Assembly: GCF_037038585.1 (NCBI RefSeq)
Contig: NC_092524.1
Location: 67,258,552 to 67,322,551, forward strand
Origin: Patagioenas fasciata
Lineage: Eukaryota > Chordata > Aves > Columbiformes > Columbidae
Reading direction: 5' to 3'
Length of the DNA stretch: 64,000 nt
Part shown: one piece after another, positions 32,142 through 42,609 of the stretch
How the letters are laid out: the number at the start of each line of letters is the position of its first letter
How positions within the stretch are numbered: position 1 is the first letter of the stretch
Program-made: the position numbers and the translations under genes
Notes under the pieces: generated by a model
The model's database searches: none
Seen by the model: only the letters and a program-made list of their open reading frames with translations
Told to the model about the DNA's origin: nothing

Positions 32142-34704
32142 TACTTGCTAACATCGGGCTTTAAACCTTAAGTATGGCAAGAGGAGTCAGGAATCGGGGT
32201 CTGAGTTTCTCCTGCTCATTTGTGCATTGCTTGGTCCCCCCATGCCCTGATGAAGCTCTGGGAGGTCTCTGCTGGGGGAAGGAGATCTGGGGCTGACGTG
32301 TCACAGGGAAGTCCCTGCAGTAACTGGCCACCGGTCACCATTTGCTCCGTTGTCCTGCTATCCAGAATAAACAAGGACTGGCCTCTGTCACCGCAGCAGA
32401 CGTGCAGCCCCTGCAAAGGTTGTCCCTGGCGTCCTGTGTGCTTATAGCTAATGTAATTAATGCCAGGAATAGCTGAATTTTATCTGATACAGCAAAGTCT
32501 TCCTCTGAGCTAAGCCATTAGAAAGGCTTGGTATTGTCTTGCTGGAGAAAGGGCAAAGAGAAAAAGAGGATTAAGGTTATATTTCTGGATAACTTTATTA
32601 TTACTATCATTTTAATGTTGTTTTGTGGCATACAGTGGCCTCATAATGCAAATGCACACCTGAGCGCAGCTCTCAGGCCATAATGGAGCACTGGAGAGCC
32701 CTGTGCTTTGCAAGGTCCCCCAAAACCAGGCAGACCCCGCTCCCTGCTCTCTGAAGCAGCGTAGCCACCATCCCCTGGGGTGTTTGCTGAGCCGGTGACC
32801 ACAGAGGGGCTTGCAAAGTCCCTGCTGAACAGCGCAGGGTCACTCAAGTGTCTCTACACGTTGTTTCTGTATTGGTTTTACTCCCTCGTGTCCGTGAGCA
32901 ATGTGGGTAGAGCGATACAAGCTTGTAGCACAGCGATGGTTATGCCTATAAAAAAAAAGGACCTTCAACTGGTTTGGTTCCATAAATTAGGAGGAATGTG
33001 CAACACCTACATAAAGGCACCTTTGTCTGGGTTCTGCTGCATCCAAGCGAGGAGAGCTCCTGCTTTAATTAAGCCATTTCATGACGGGAATGACTTAAAA
33101 CGGTGAAAATATTGTAGTAAACATAGTCTTAGGACTAGGTGAAGTCTTCAATGGAGCCTGATGTCCAAGGAGAGGAGTCGCTCTGTTTCTCCAACAGTAT
33201 TTTGAAAAGCAATGACATTATAAATTAATGCGACGTTCCTGAGCCTTCCTCGGGATTCAGAGAAACCAAAAAACTCCGTTTACTCCTCCTCCCTATGCAC
33301 CAACTCCTCAGCCGTAGAAAGAGCAATACTGGGATGTTTGCCATAGTCGTGACATGAGGAGTCGCTGCGTTTCCATTCCTTAGGAAACACCTGCACTACC
33401 CATGCACTGTCTGGGTGCCCCTGAGGGTCGAGTGAATCCCAGAACTACTTCTGCGGGACCAGCAATACATTATTCAGACAATTAGTTGCTACCTGTGTTT
33501 TATATCCTCAGTCTGTGCCATCCTTGCATCAGATTTGCCCCTAAAAAGCATTTCTAGGTCCCACATGCCTCCTCCAGCTTTTTGTCTTCATCAGACAAGG
33601 GTTTTTGGCAGTTCCTAATATTTTTTCCTCCCCTATTGCGTAGCCAGTTCACATCTAATAGTTGTTGGCAGATTTTGCAATAGTAACTGTAGTCAGGGAC
33701 TGGTGAGGAGTCTAATGCATCACTTATCTCTCTCATAGTGCTATTTATTTCAGTGTCTATCAGCTCCTTGTGAGCAATATTTTATCATACAGGCTAGAGG
33801 GAGTATTGCTAAACCGTGAATGATTTTGATAGTTGTTCCTCTTCTTTTTTTCATCTGCAGATACTCTTTAGTTGGGAGGCAGTGAGACCCTGGAGATCTA
33901 GCAGGGGTCATCATGCATCAATCTCCTGCCACCAGAACTGACCGTGAGATGTTCTGTCACTTCTTAGCTGCTCAAATGCAACACAGACGTGCTCGAAGCT
34001 ATTTGATATTGGTCTCTTGGTCCCGAAGGTCCTTGATTTCAAGGGTTTTCCCTGTAGGGAAATAGCCTGGACTGCAAGCTCAGAACACACCAGCTTGCAG
34101 GAAGCCTGGGGTGGGATCTTGCTGAGGATAATTGTGGCAAACAGGGAGCCCCGAGGGACTCAGGCACCGCGTCTTCTCCTGCAGCTGCTCCACTTGCCAA
34201 GGTTAGCAGACCCCTTTCTACGGCAGCACGTTTCGTCGATCAAAGAAAGATCGAGGCAGCGATTTATGGTGTAGAACAGCTTGAAAAGCGATGCTTTTCA
34301 CCAGACGCTGCCGTACACAGGGACAAGACTGACAACCCAGCTGCTGCCTTTCGAAAACCGGCTTCGGTGGTCAGTACAGAACACTGGCTGGAGTGGCTGC
34401 AGCATCATCCAAACCCTCCTCTGCCAGGACAGCTTCAGTGACACAAGAATTTACCTTTATGTTTTGCTCTGGGTCCAAAAGAAAGATGTTTCTCAAGAGC
34501 TGGTGGATTCACATTTAACAATTACTATAGCTTTTCCAGTCTTTCAATCTTTAAGTATCTTCCCAGAGACATGAAAATGTGTAAAGTAAGTCTGGCAGCT
34601 CCAGTTTTTCCCTTTCAGCGCCAACTTAAAGACGAAGTCTCCAAGTCCAACACCATTTAATACTCTATGATTAACAAACCATTTGCTTTTCTCCTGCCCT
34701 CAAA

Positions 34705-34826
34705 GGCCAGGCTGGACGGGGCTCTGAGCAACCTGAGCTGGTGAAGATGTCCCTGCTCATGGCAGGGGTGGCACTGGGGGAGCTTTGAATGTTCCTTCCA
34801 ACCCAAACTGTTCTATGATTCTATTT
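34705..34826 (+). mobile_element. CR1 LINE fragment, extreme 3' end
   Basis: The 120-bp remnant carries GGCTGGACGGGGCTCTGAGC, TGTCCCTGCTCATGGCAGGG and the ATTCTATT tail. It is the classic CR1 3' end, of the same type as the copies at 55,445, 59,708 and 63,715. Confidence 0.92.
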
Positions 34827-35465
34827 GATAATATAAAGGACACTTCACCCTATGACGTGTTTTGATGGGGTCATTTATATCCTGCATTAAGCCATATTTT
34901 CCATGGTGTCCTTAAATGTTCCTGGTTGCTGCACATTAAGCATCATTCTCCAAAGATTCCCACAAAAAAACACATCCTCCAGCACCGTGAATATTTCCCT
35001 TGCCCCACATAGTCTGAAAGCTACTGAAAGAGGCGGTGGGGACAGAGAAGTGGCTGGATGCTGAAGTTGGGGACAATCACAAAGTGTGGTGCCTTGTAAA
35101 GCTTTTCCCTGGAGCCGGCACCAGTTTTAACCCAAACCATCTACAGTGGAACACGACGCATGATCTCGTGTGTGAACTATGTGGTCGTCTGTGCTGTAGG
35201 GAGCGGGACCAGCCCATACAAGGGCAAGGCGAACCCAAAAACGTAGCCACTGGTTCTTGATCAAGAGCTTTGTTTTTCCAAATAAGCTCCTGAAAAGCAC
35301 AAGGGTAGGAATGTTTTTCAGTCTTTTTTTATGTCTCTTATTTGGAGCAACATGATCCTTTGTAGCAGGATTTAGAGATGGACCTTGGTCCAGCTGAGTG
35401 GCCTTACTTGCACAAATCTGATCTGATTTATCCCCTTTTTGCATCTTCTCATTTCCACGAGAACT

Positions 35466-35560
35466 TTTCCCTTCCCTTCCCTTCCCTTCCCTTCCCTTCC
35501 CTTCCCTTCCCTTCCCTTCCCTTCCCTTCCCTTCCCTTCCCTTCCCTTCCCTTCCCTTCC
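35466..35560. repeat. (CCTTC)n pentanucleotide tract
   Basis: About 19 perfect copies of the CCTTC unit are present, giving a pure pyrimidine strand. The lack of interruptions suggests it is young and probably length-polymorphic. Confidence 0.97.
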
Positions 35561-35695
35561 CCTCTTCTTTCCTCTTCTTTCCTCTTCTTTCCTCTTCTTT
35601 CCTCTTCTTTCCTCTTCTTTCCTCTTCTTTCCTCTTCTTTCCTCTTCTTTCCTCTTCTTTCCTCTTCTTTCCTCTTCTTTCCTCTTCTTTCCTCT
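35561..35695. repeat. (CCTCTTCTTT)n decanucleotide tract
   Basis: Thirteen perfect copies of the 10-bp unit CCTCTTCTTT follow directly on the pentanucleotide tract, and the pyrimidine run then decays. The whole 230-bp polypurine-polypyrimidine block could form triplex (H-) DNA. It keeps open frames in several phases, which are not genes. Confidence 0.97.
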
Positions 35696-38600
35696 CCCCT
35701 CTCCTTCTCTCTTGTCCCACCTCTTGCAAAGAAACTTGTTGATATCCATGAAGACAGGAGTGGCAGTTTGGGGAGATTTTAGCAGTGCTGCCGGGGTTCT
35801 CCACTCCCATGCCAGACTCCTCATGGAAGCAGTGACCTCCCCTGTGTTCTGCTAGGTGGTGGCTGGAGACACGCTGGAGTAGCTGAGATTGGTATACACA
35901 GAACAACGTTCCAATTTTATATATGTATTTATTCCCTGTTTTCAAGAAAACAGGTAAAAACTTCTGAGCAGCAATTTAAACACGTGGCAGAGAGTTGCAC
36001 AACCAGTCTGGTTCATCAGGGAGTTGGGGCTGCTGTTACCCAGTTTGCTGTTAGTCCTTCGTAGACGTGCCAGCCTTCATATATGGAGCCCTCCTGAGAA
36101 ACAACCTCTGTACCAGGGTGAGTTGGTGGCATCCTGGGCAAGTGAGTGGCCAGAGATGTGGTGGGATGAAGAAGAGACCTGCAGACAGGATAAAGGGCAC
36201 AGCTGAGACTGGATCCAGGATCTGCCAAACCCATCCTAAGCACAAGCAGACACTTTCCCCAGTTCACGCAGTTTCCGTGTCTTGTCCCCTTCTTGTTGCT
36301 TCTTGCAATGTCTTCAGAGAACTTGGGCAAAATGTGGACTATCCCTTAGATCAGTGGATCACATCTATTCAGATCTATCCTACCTATGTGCCCATACTCA
36401 TGTTATGCTTGTTACTCACGTAGGTTTTGCAGAAAGCTGTGTGTTTGGAGCCAGGAGCAGGAGGATCAACATGAGCCATTTGCCCCAATGTTTGCCTTTC
36501 ACGCTTGGATCCTCTGCTGTTTTATCAGGTGAGAGTGTGAAGGTTTCCCTCCACCCCAGCATCCTGGCTACATCTAAAACCTCACCCAGCCTGGCAACTC
36601 TTCCGCTCTCCTTGAAGAAAATTCTCCTTAAATTACCATCATTTTGTCAGCACCAGGCACACTTCATTATTAATAATTAAGCAGGAAAACTACCTTAGTA
36701 TCAGTGCTGCTGACATGTCTTGAGTTGGAACCAGAAAGGGGTAGTTAGGGAAGCAATTTCTTGCTGGTGTGTGCTAATGCACATCTCCAAGCCCATCTTG
36801 GAGCTGCTGGAGCCGGGGAGTCGAGCAGCTCCGTTGGATGGTGCCTCCTTGGGGATGAGCGTCTTGTTTCATCAGGGCCATCTGCTCGCAACGCAGCCTC
36901 AGTCCGCTCCAAGTCGTACAACAAGCTGCTTTCATTGCCGGCTGGAAATGGTTTGAAAAAATCCGAGTGTTGTAGGTAAACATGACGTGAGGCGATGGGA
37001 TATAGCCATCCAGGGAGTTCTGCCGCCAGCAGGCATTTACGGGGTGTTAGCACGCGTGAAGAGGGGCCCGGAGCCGCTCAGGCATCTCACTGCAGACACA
37101 TCCGAGGTGTGAGCTGGAGTAGTGCTTGTGCCGGAGGGGATGCGATGGGACATCTCTCGTGTGCCGCACAAACCAGCACACCAAATATCCATGCTGCCCC
37201 GAAGGCCCAGCGGGGCTTGAGTCAGGCTTTGCCTTCAACACACACAGCGGTCTGTTTTGCAAAGACCAATTCTGCTTACTGTTGATGGGACGATAAGGTT
37301 TTGCAATGCAAAAGCCTGCAGTTACATTTGAGGGGCTGTTCGAAACTGGAAGAGCCCAAAGAAACTTACTGCCTGCCTGGATAAATAAATACTTCACATC
37401 CTCTTCTTCCTCAGCTCCTCTTCATCACCCAATTCTGTGTGCATCACTGGCCTCTGGTACATTCGCAAAGATTTGAGTTGGTGTTTATTTTCAACAACCA
37501 TTAGTTAAGCTGATTTATTTTGTTGCCTGTGTGTCCCTCAATCAATGTGTCAACTCATCGATGAGCAGACCTGACATGGCTGGAGATGCTGGTGCCCTCG
37601 CAGCACAACACGACGATGTTTTCAGGGACGAAACTGGGTCTTCTCAAAGCAAACCCTTGACAACGGCTTAACAAATATAACGTGAGCAGCACTCCCCATG
37701 CTATACAGTATTTACTGTGCAGATTTGCGTCCTCCTCCCCCAGCCTCAAGCAGATCCATGTAGGACAGACCTTGTAAGATCTCTGCCCCTTTCATGGGGA
37801 ATTTAGACCCGAGGTCATCCCCAAATCCCAGACTGGGCACAAGAGTGTGAGTATGAATACAAATTATGAATGGCTGCCCCATCCCATTTGGAAATGTAGG
37901 CCCATGTAGGTTTTAGTGTTTACTTTTTATTTTCACTTATATTTCTTATTTTGTGCGATTCATACAAATAAACCCCATCAAAAATAAACATACCCAAGGT
38001 AAGGAAAACACTGGCATCCCAGCGGCCAATTGCCACACTTTGTTCAGGATCAAATGGAAGTGCTGTTGTGTTTAGTTATCTCAGCCTGCCTACCATGATA
38101 TTTTCACTAATACTTGGGTTTAATGAGCTAGGAAATCTGGGCCGTTGTGCGCTGGTGGATACACTCATCTTTTCTCCAGCTAAATATGCAATCGGAGATG
38201 AGCAACTGCTGCCTTTGAACCCAAGAGCCGTCAAGATTCACTAATTTGCTTAGACCACCTGCTTGGCTAATATTACCGCAGGCCTCTTGTTTTCTCTCCG
38301 AATAGGTAAACAGAAATGTAGATGGTGCCTAGACAGCACGCGTGTTGCCGTACCAAGCCACCCTGGCACGCCAGGAGCTCTGCCCCAGCCAAAAAAATGA
38401 CAGCGCAGGTGACGCCAAGCCCGGTGACAACCTCCGCTCTCTGCCCCAGGACTTGCAGCCCTGTAGAAATGGATCCATGAAGATCCCAGGGGCCCCCAGG
38501 AGCTGCCCTATAAAATAGAATTATCCTGCTTCTCCACTCACTCTGGCTTGTGTTTGTGCAGAGCTGGCGTCTCTGCTCGCCAGACACAGCGTCTGCGCAT

Positions 38601-40304
38601 CGGATGCTCCATCCATGGGGAAGGGAGTTGACCATGGATGTGCTGATGAGTTCTTCCACTCCAGCCAATTAGCCCCAAAAAGGAGATTTGCCTCCAGCCA
38701 GCTTGGGGATCCTTATATCAAAATGATCTCTATGGGCACCCACCCCACAATGATGCAGCAGGGTATTTCTTCCACAGGTCACAGATATATTTTTTAATTA
38801 CCATAGAAACCTCCAAACATCACAGCGTATGCTGTTACATCAGGATCTCACTCATCCGTGTCTGCTTCGTCAGGACGCAATGGGGAATAGGTGCTTGTAA
38901 TCTCCCAAGTGGCAGATGATTATTTTTTGTTTTATTATCAGACACTCTCTTCATGTCTCCTGGAGCACTGGACACACTCCATGGCTTCGGTCCTTTTGCT
39001 CTCACTCATTCGTGACTGTCTGCATGGGGGGGACACGGCCTCCTGCCGATCTGCCCAGCCTCGCAGATGCTTCAGCCCTAAAATATTCTCCCGATCGCTG
39101 CTATTACCACTTTAGATGTGCAAAATGCAAAACCTGAGAGGCGTTATCAGCGAAGCAAGCTTGGCAACCCTTAAATTAGCAACGTGCAAGCGTGCGGCGT
39201 TCTGCCCGGAGCTCCTCGTGCTGTTACCGCTGATGGTTTGATGAGCCTCGCTCCGTCTTCCCGTGCAAGACGTGCACGCCAGGGTGGCAGATGGTGCGTC
39301 CTCGCAGGACATCCGGACAGCGGGGGGACCATCGGCGCTGAGGTGAGGGGCGAGGGGCTGTTTCGATTGACCATTTATCTAGGATGGAGCTGGAGGATGA
39401 GACAGATGGTTGGAGTTTGTTGGCAGGGAACTCCACTCCAGTTTGTTTAATTAGTCACCAGATACACTGAAAGCTGAAGCACGTTACGTGCAAACTCGTA
39501 AGCAGGGTGAGATGGACCATTTGAGCTTGACGGAGGAGCTGCTGGAAGCGACTGGTTGATCCTCATCTCATGGTCCTGCTGTGGGGTCGATGCTCCTGCA
39601 CATGGGACCTGGTGCCATCGGGCAGCATTTAGCTCCCCACTACTTTTTTTCCTCCAAAAGGGTCACGTTCACATGTGTTGCTTTTTAAGCCAAACGGTGC
39701 ACAAACCCAGAATTTTCCCTTTCCCAGCACCCACCAGAGCACGCAGACACTTTTGGGGAACAGATTCACCAGTGTAGGGGGGCAGCCCCTGTTTTGCCAC
39801 CATCCCGTCACATCTGCACGTGTCTTACCCCCGAGCTTCCCTGTCTGCAAAGCAACAGGGACCAGAAATTGCTGCAAAGGTACCGGTGTCACTCGTTCCC
39901 TGAAGCCCAAGCCATGCACGGATCAGACATTCGAGATCCTTTTGCCATGCCCACAAATAATCACACCTTACACATTTATTTATGCTTTATGGGGTGTTAG
40001 ATTCTGCTTAATATTTGCTGCCTTTTTGCAAAAGCTTCTGTTCGTTTGGTGTGTGTTGTTGTTGGGCTTTTTCCCCCTATTTTGGATATCCCTTATTGGA
40101 CATACCTGTGTCCTTGTTGGATACACCTGTACCACTTACCCCTTGAATGCTGAGCACGCTGACATGCAGAAATAAAATCATTTAAATAACATTAACTAAC
40201 TAATTCTAAAAATGTCTTTTCTTGCTGATGCGATGTTTACTGGTGCAGAAAGTAGAATTTCCCCCCCTGCCCCAAAAAAACCCCAAAATATGAGCAGTGT
40301 ACAG

Positions 40305-40957
40305 AAAGGGACCTGGGGGTCCTGGGGACAGCAGGGTGAGCATGAGCCAGCACTGGGCCCTTGTGGCCAGGAAGGCCAATGGTACCTGGGGTGGGTTAGA
40401 AGGGGGTGGTCAGTAGGTCAGAGAGGTTCTCCTGCCCCTCTGCTCTGCCCTGGTGAGACCACAGCTGGAATCTTGTGTCCAGTTGTGGCCCCTCAGTTCC
40501 AGAAAGACAGGGAACTGCTGGAGAGAGTCCAGCGCAGCCACCAAGATGCTGAAGGGAGTGGAGCATCTCCCGTGTGAGGAAAGGCTGAGGGAGCTGGGGC
40601 TCTGGAGCTTGGAGAAGAGGAGACTGAGGGGTGACTCATTCATGGGGATCAATATGGAAAGGGGGAGTGTCAGGAGGATGGAGCCAGGCTCTTCTCGGTG
40701 ACAACCAGTGATAGGACAAGGGGTAATGGGTTCAAACTGGAACACAAGAGGTTCCACTTAAATTTGAGAAGAAACTTCTTCACGGTGAGGATGGCAGAGC
40801 CCGGCCCAGGCTGCCCAGGGAGGTTGTGGAGTCTCCTTCTGTGCAGCCATTCAAACCCGCCTGGACACCTTCGTGTGGAACCTCAGCTGGGTGTTCCTGC
40901 TCCATGGGGGGATTGCACTGGATGAGCTTTCCAGGGCCCTTCCTGTGATTTTGTGGA
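40305..40957 (+). mobile_element. CR1 LINE fragment next to the SAMD4A promoter
   Basis: At 650 bp this is the longest CR1 copy here. It starts at GGGACCTGGGGGTCCTGG, passes CATGAGCCAGCACTGGGCCC and CTGGAGAGAGTCCAGCGCAG, and ends in a CTTCCTGTGATTTTGTGG tail. It is closely similar to the copy at 62,735-63,166, sharing even the GGGGGGATTGCACTGGATGA block. It stops about 40-150 bp before the CpG island and hairpin of SAMD4A. Confidence 0.94.
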
Positions 40958-41124
40958 ACCCACAAAACTGCTATTACCCCACAGCCCACTAGGTGGTGGT
41001 TTCCTCCACCATCCGCAGCCGGGCGGGGGGGTGGTGGGCGGGCAGTGACTTCGAGGTGAGGGCGCTTCCGCCCCCCAACCCTGAAGCGGAGGATCACCCC
41101 AGTTTTTTCAATGGGGTTTTGCAA

Positions 41125-41227
41125 GCGGGGAAGCGGAGGGCGCGGGAGGGGGGGGGGGAGTTTGGGACGCGCGCAAAGCGCGCGTCCCAAACTCCCCCCC
41201 CCCCTCCCGCGCCCTCCGCTTCCCCGC
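41125..41227. repeat. Perfect 50-bp inverted repeat with 3-nt loop
   Basis: The arm 41,125-41,174 is the exact reverse complement of 41,178-41,227; the only unpaired bases are AAA at 41,175-41,177. I paired all 50 positions, including an 11-G run against an 11-C run. The inner part is TTTGGGACGCGCGC-AAA-GCGCGCGTCCCAAA. Complementarity stops abruptly at both outer edges. Confidence 0.95.
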
Positions 41228-41231
41228 CCCA

Positions 41232-41252
41232 TGACGTCACCGCTATGCAAAT
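41232..41252. promoter_or_regulatory. Full CRE plus octamer (ATF/CREB and POU sites)
   Basis: TGACGTCA (palindromic CRE) at 41,232-41,239 is followed five bases later by the consensus octamer ATGCAAAT at 41,245-41,252. Both are perfect. They lie about 180-200 bp upstream of the exon 1 donor, where a core promoter is expected. Confidence 0.75.
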
Positions 41253-41259
41253 GAGCGGC

Positions 41260-41430
41260 ATGTGGGGAGCGGGGGCTCCGCGCGCCGCCGGCCTCAGTCT
41301 CGCGCCGCGGAGCCGCCGCCGCCGTTCGCAACCCCCCCCTCCCGCTCCCCCCTCCCCTCTCCCCGCCATGGCACGGCCCCCCCCGGCGCCGCGCCGGCCC
41401 CCCCCGCGCCCCGGGGCCACGACGAGTCAG
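41260..41430 (+). other. SAMD4A: Probable SAMD4A exon 1 (5' UTR), with donor
   Basis: The GC-rich sequence ends in GACGAGTCAG|GTGAGT at 41,430/41,431, a strong donor and the only obvious one between the CRE/octamer and the coding exon. The 5' limit is a guess. It contains an ATG in strong context (GCCATGG) at 41,368-41,370 that opens an upstream ORF. Confidence 0.55.
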
Positions 41431-42417
41431 GTGAGTGTCGCAGTGTGCGGAGGAAGGGGAACTTTTTTTTGGGGGGGGGGGTACCCCCCTTTTTAACCGT
41501 GCTTCGCTGCAGTGGGGACACCCCCCAACTCGGGTGCTGGTTGCTCATTCCACCCACCCCCCCGCGGTTTTGCATGCGTGGGGCGTTGCTCATCTCGGGG
41601 TGCTCAATGCCTTGAGGGGGGGGTTGCTTATTGTACCCTATTTTGCCTATTGCACCGCATGGGGGGGTTTGCTTATTCCCCCCCCCCACACACCGGGTGT
41701 TCTGAGGGGGCTTCCCCCTGTGCTTGGCTGCTGTGTGTGGGGAGTTCCCTCCCTCCCCCGGGTGTTGAGTGCAGGGGGGGGGTTGCTTATCCCCCCCGTG
41801 CTTTGCGTGGGGGTGCTGACAGCCCCCCGTCCCCCGTACTGCTGGGAGCACCCTGGGGGGCACTGGGTGCACTGGGGGGTGCTTCCCCTAACCCGATGGG
41901 GGGGTCGCTGCCAGCATAGGGGGTGTCAGAGATCTCGTTGGAGGAGGAGGGGGGGAGGAAGGCTGCAGTGCCCGGGCCAAGCCTTCCTCTTCCTCGCCGC
42001 CCCCCTGACACCCCCTGTTTCTTTTCCAGGTGTGAGGCCCCCACCGCTCCCCACCCGCCACCGCCTCTTACACTGGGGTTTTCCCTTTTTTTTTTTGGCC
42101 TTTTATTTTTTTTGGCCGCCCCCCCTTTTCCTCCCCCCAGCGTCGCCGTCAGGGAATCCAGCGCTGCACCGAAGCCAGAAGAGCCGGAGCAAAACCCAAC
42201 CCAGGCCGAAAGCTGCGTCCAAACCAAAACCCACCCTTTTTATCGCAAAGGAGATTTTTTTCCTTGCCCTCCCCCGACTCCAAATTTTTATTATTATTAT
42301 TTTTTTTTAAATCCTGCCCCAAGACGTAGCGGCGCAAGCAGCGTCAGGGCAGGGGGGATCCCGCCGGTTATTTATTCTCTCCCCCCGCAGAGGTGCGTCT
42401 CCTCCAGCTCACCATGA
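41368..42417 (+). promoter_or_regulatory. Candidate spliced upstream ORF ending on the SAMD4A start
   Basis: If 41,430 is joined to 42,391, the ATG at 41,368 (GCCATGG context) reads 21 codons (MARPPPAPRRPPPRPGATTS and Q) and continues RCVSSSSP. It stops at TGA 42,415-42,417, which overlaps the first SAMD4A ATG (42,414). It is out of frame with SAMD4A. The direct splice is inferred and not demonstrated. Confidence 0.45.
41510..41830. repeat. Degenerate GC-rich minisatellite in SAMD4A intron 1
   Basis: Related blocks of the form GGGTGYT..TGC..GGGGGGGTTGCTTATYCCCC recur at roughly 50-bp spacing, for example TTGCTCATTCCACC, TTGCTCATCTCGGGG, TTGCTTATTGTACCC, TTGCTTATTCCCCC and TTGCTTATCCCCCC. Copies have diverged and vary in length. 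The long open frames across this zone result from the repeat and GC bias. Confidence 0.7.
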
Positions 42418-42609
42418 TGTTTCGAGACCAGGTCGGTGTCTTGGCCGGTTGGTTCAAGGGCTGGAACGAGTGCGAACAGACTGTTGCGCTGCTCTCGCTC
42501 CTCAAACGCGTCAGCCGGACCCAAGCTCGCTTCCTCCAGCTCTGCCTGGAGCACTCCCTGGCCGACTGCACCGAGCTCCACATCCTCGAAGGGGAGGCCA
42601 ACAACCCCG
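42391..42609 (+). CDS. SAMD4A: SAMD4A (Smaug1) first coding exon; CDS from 42,414
   Basis: SAMD4A/Smaug1 is a cytoplasmic post-transcriptional repressor. Its SAM domain binds SRE stem-loops in mRNAs and recruits deadenylation and translational repression; in neurons it forms granules near synapses. The exon follows CCCCCCGCAG and ends at CCCG|GTAAGT. From the ATG at 42,414 it encodes [40 protein letters not shown] and [20 protein letters not shown] and EANNP plus one base. This is the almost invariant vertebrate Smaug N-terminus, differing from human at only a few residues as I remember it. Only 65 of about 718 residues lie here; the SAM domain is beyond the window. The double ATG (MM) is the family start. 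The gene points away from CGRRF1, as in mammals. Confidence 0.95.

Larger units (their letters stand above)
28401..40300. other. Intergenic DNA between CGRRF1 and SAMD4A
   Basis: About 12 kb with no coding exon that I can support. It contains two CR1 fragments (31,860-32,141 and 34,705-34,826) and a composite pyrimidine tract (35,466-35,695). Open frames here are short or fall in simple repeats. Long non-coding RNA promoters or enhancers may exist but cannot be called by eye. Confidence 0.55.
40990..42400 (+). promoter_or_regulatory. SAMD4A CpG island
   Basis: This extremely GC-rich stretch has many CpG and long G or C runs. It covers the probable promoter, the untranslated exon 1 and the short intron 1. 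No TATA box is visible. A CRE and an octamer lie close together at 41,232-41,252, just downstream of a 50-bp palindrome. Confidence 0.8.

Noticed and set aside
33554-33736. A 60-codon minus-strand frame with a CKIC motif
   Set aside because: It is too short, has no full zinc-binding pattern, and no flanking splice or repeat evidence.
35127-35945. A 272-codon minus-strand frame rich in Arg, Glu, Lys and Gly
   Set aside because: It is produced by the two pyrimidine repeats, with no conserved sequence outside them.
41435-42310. A 291-codon frame overlapping the SAMD4A leader
   Set aside because: It is GC-biased low-complexity sequence across intron 1 and the degenerate minisatellite; codons follow the repeat and not a protein family.
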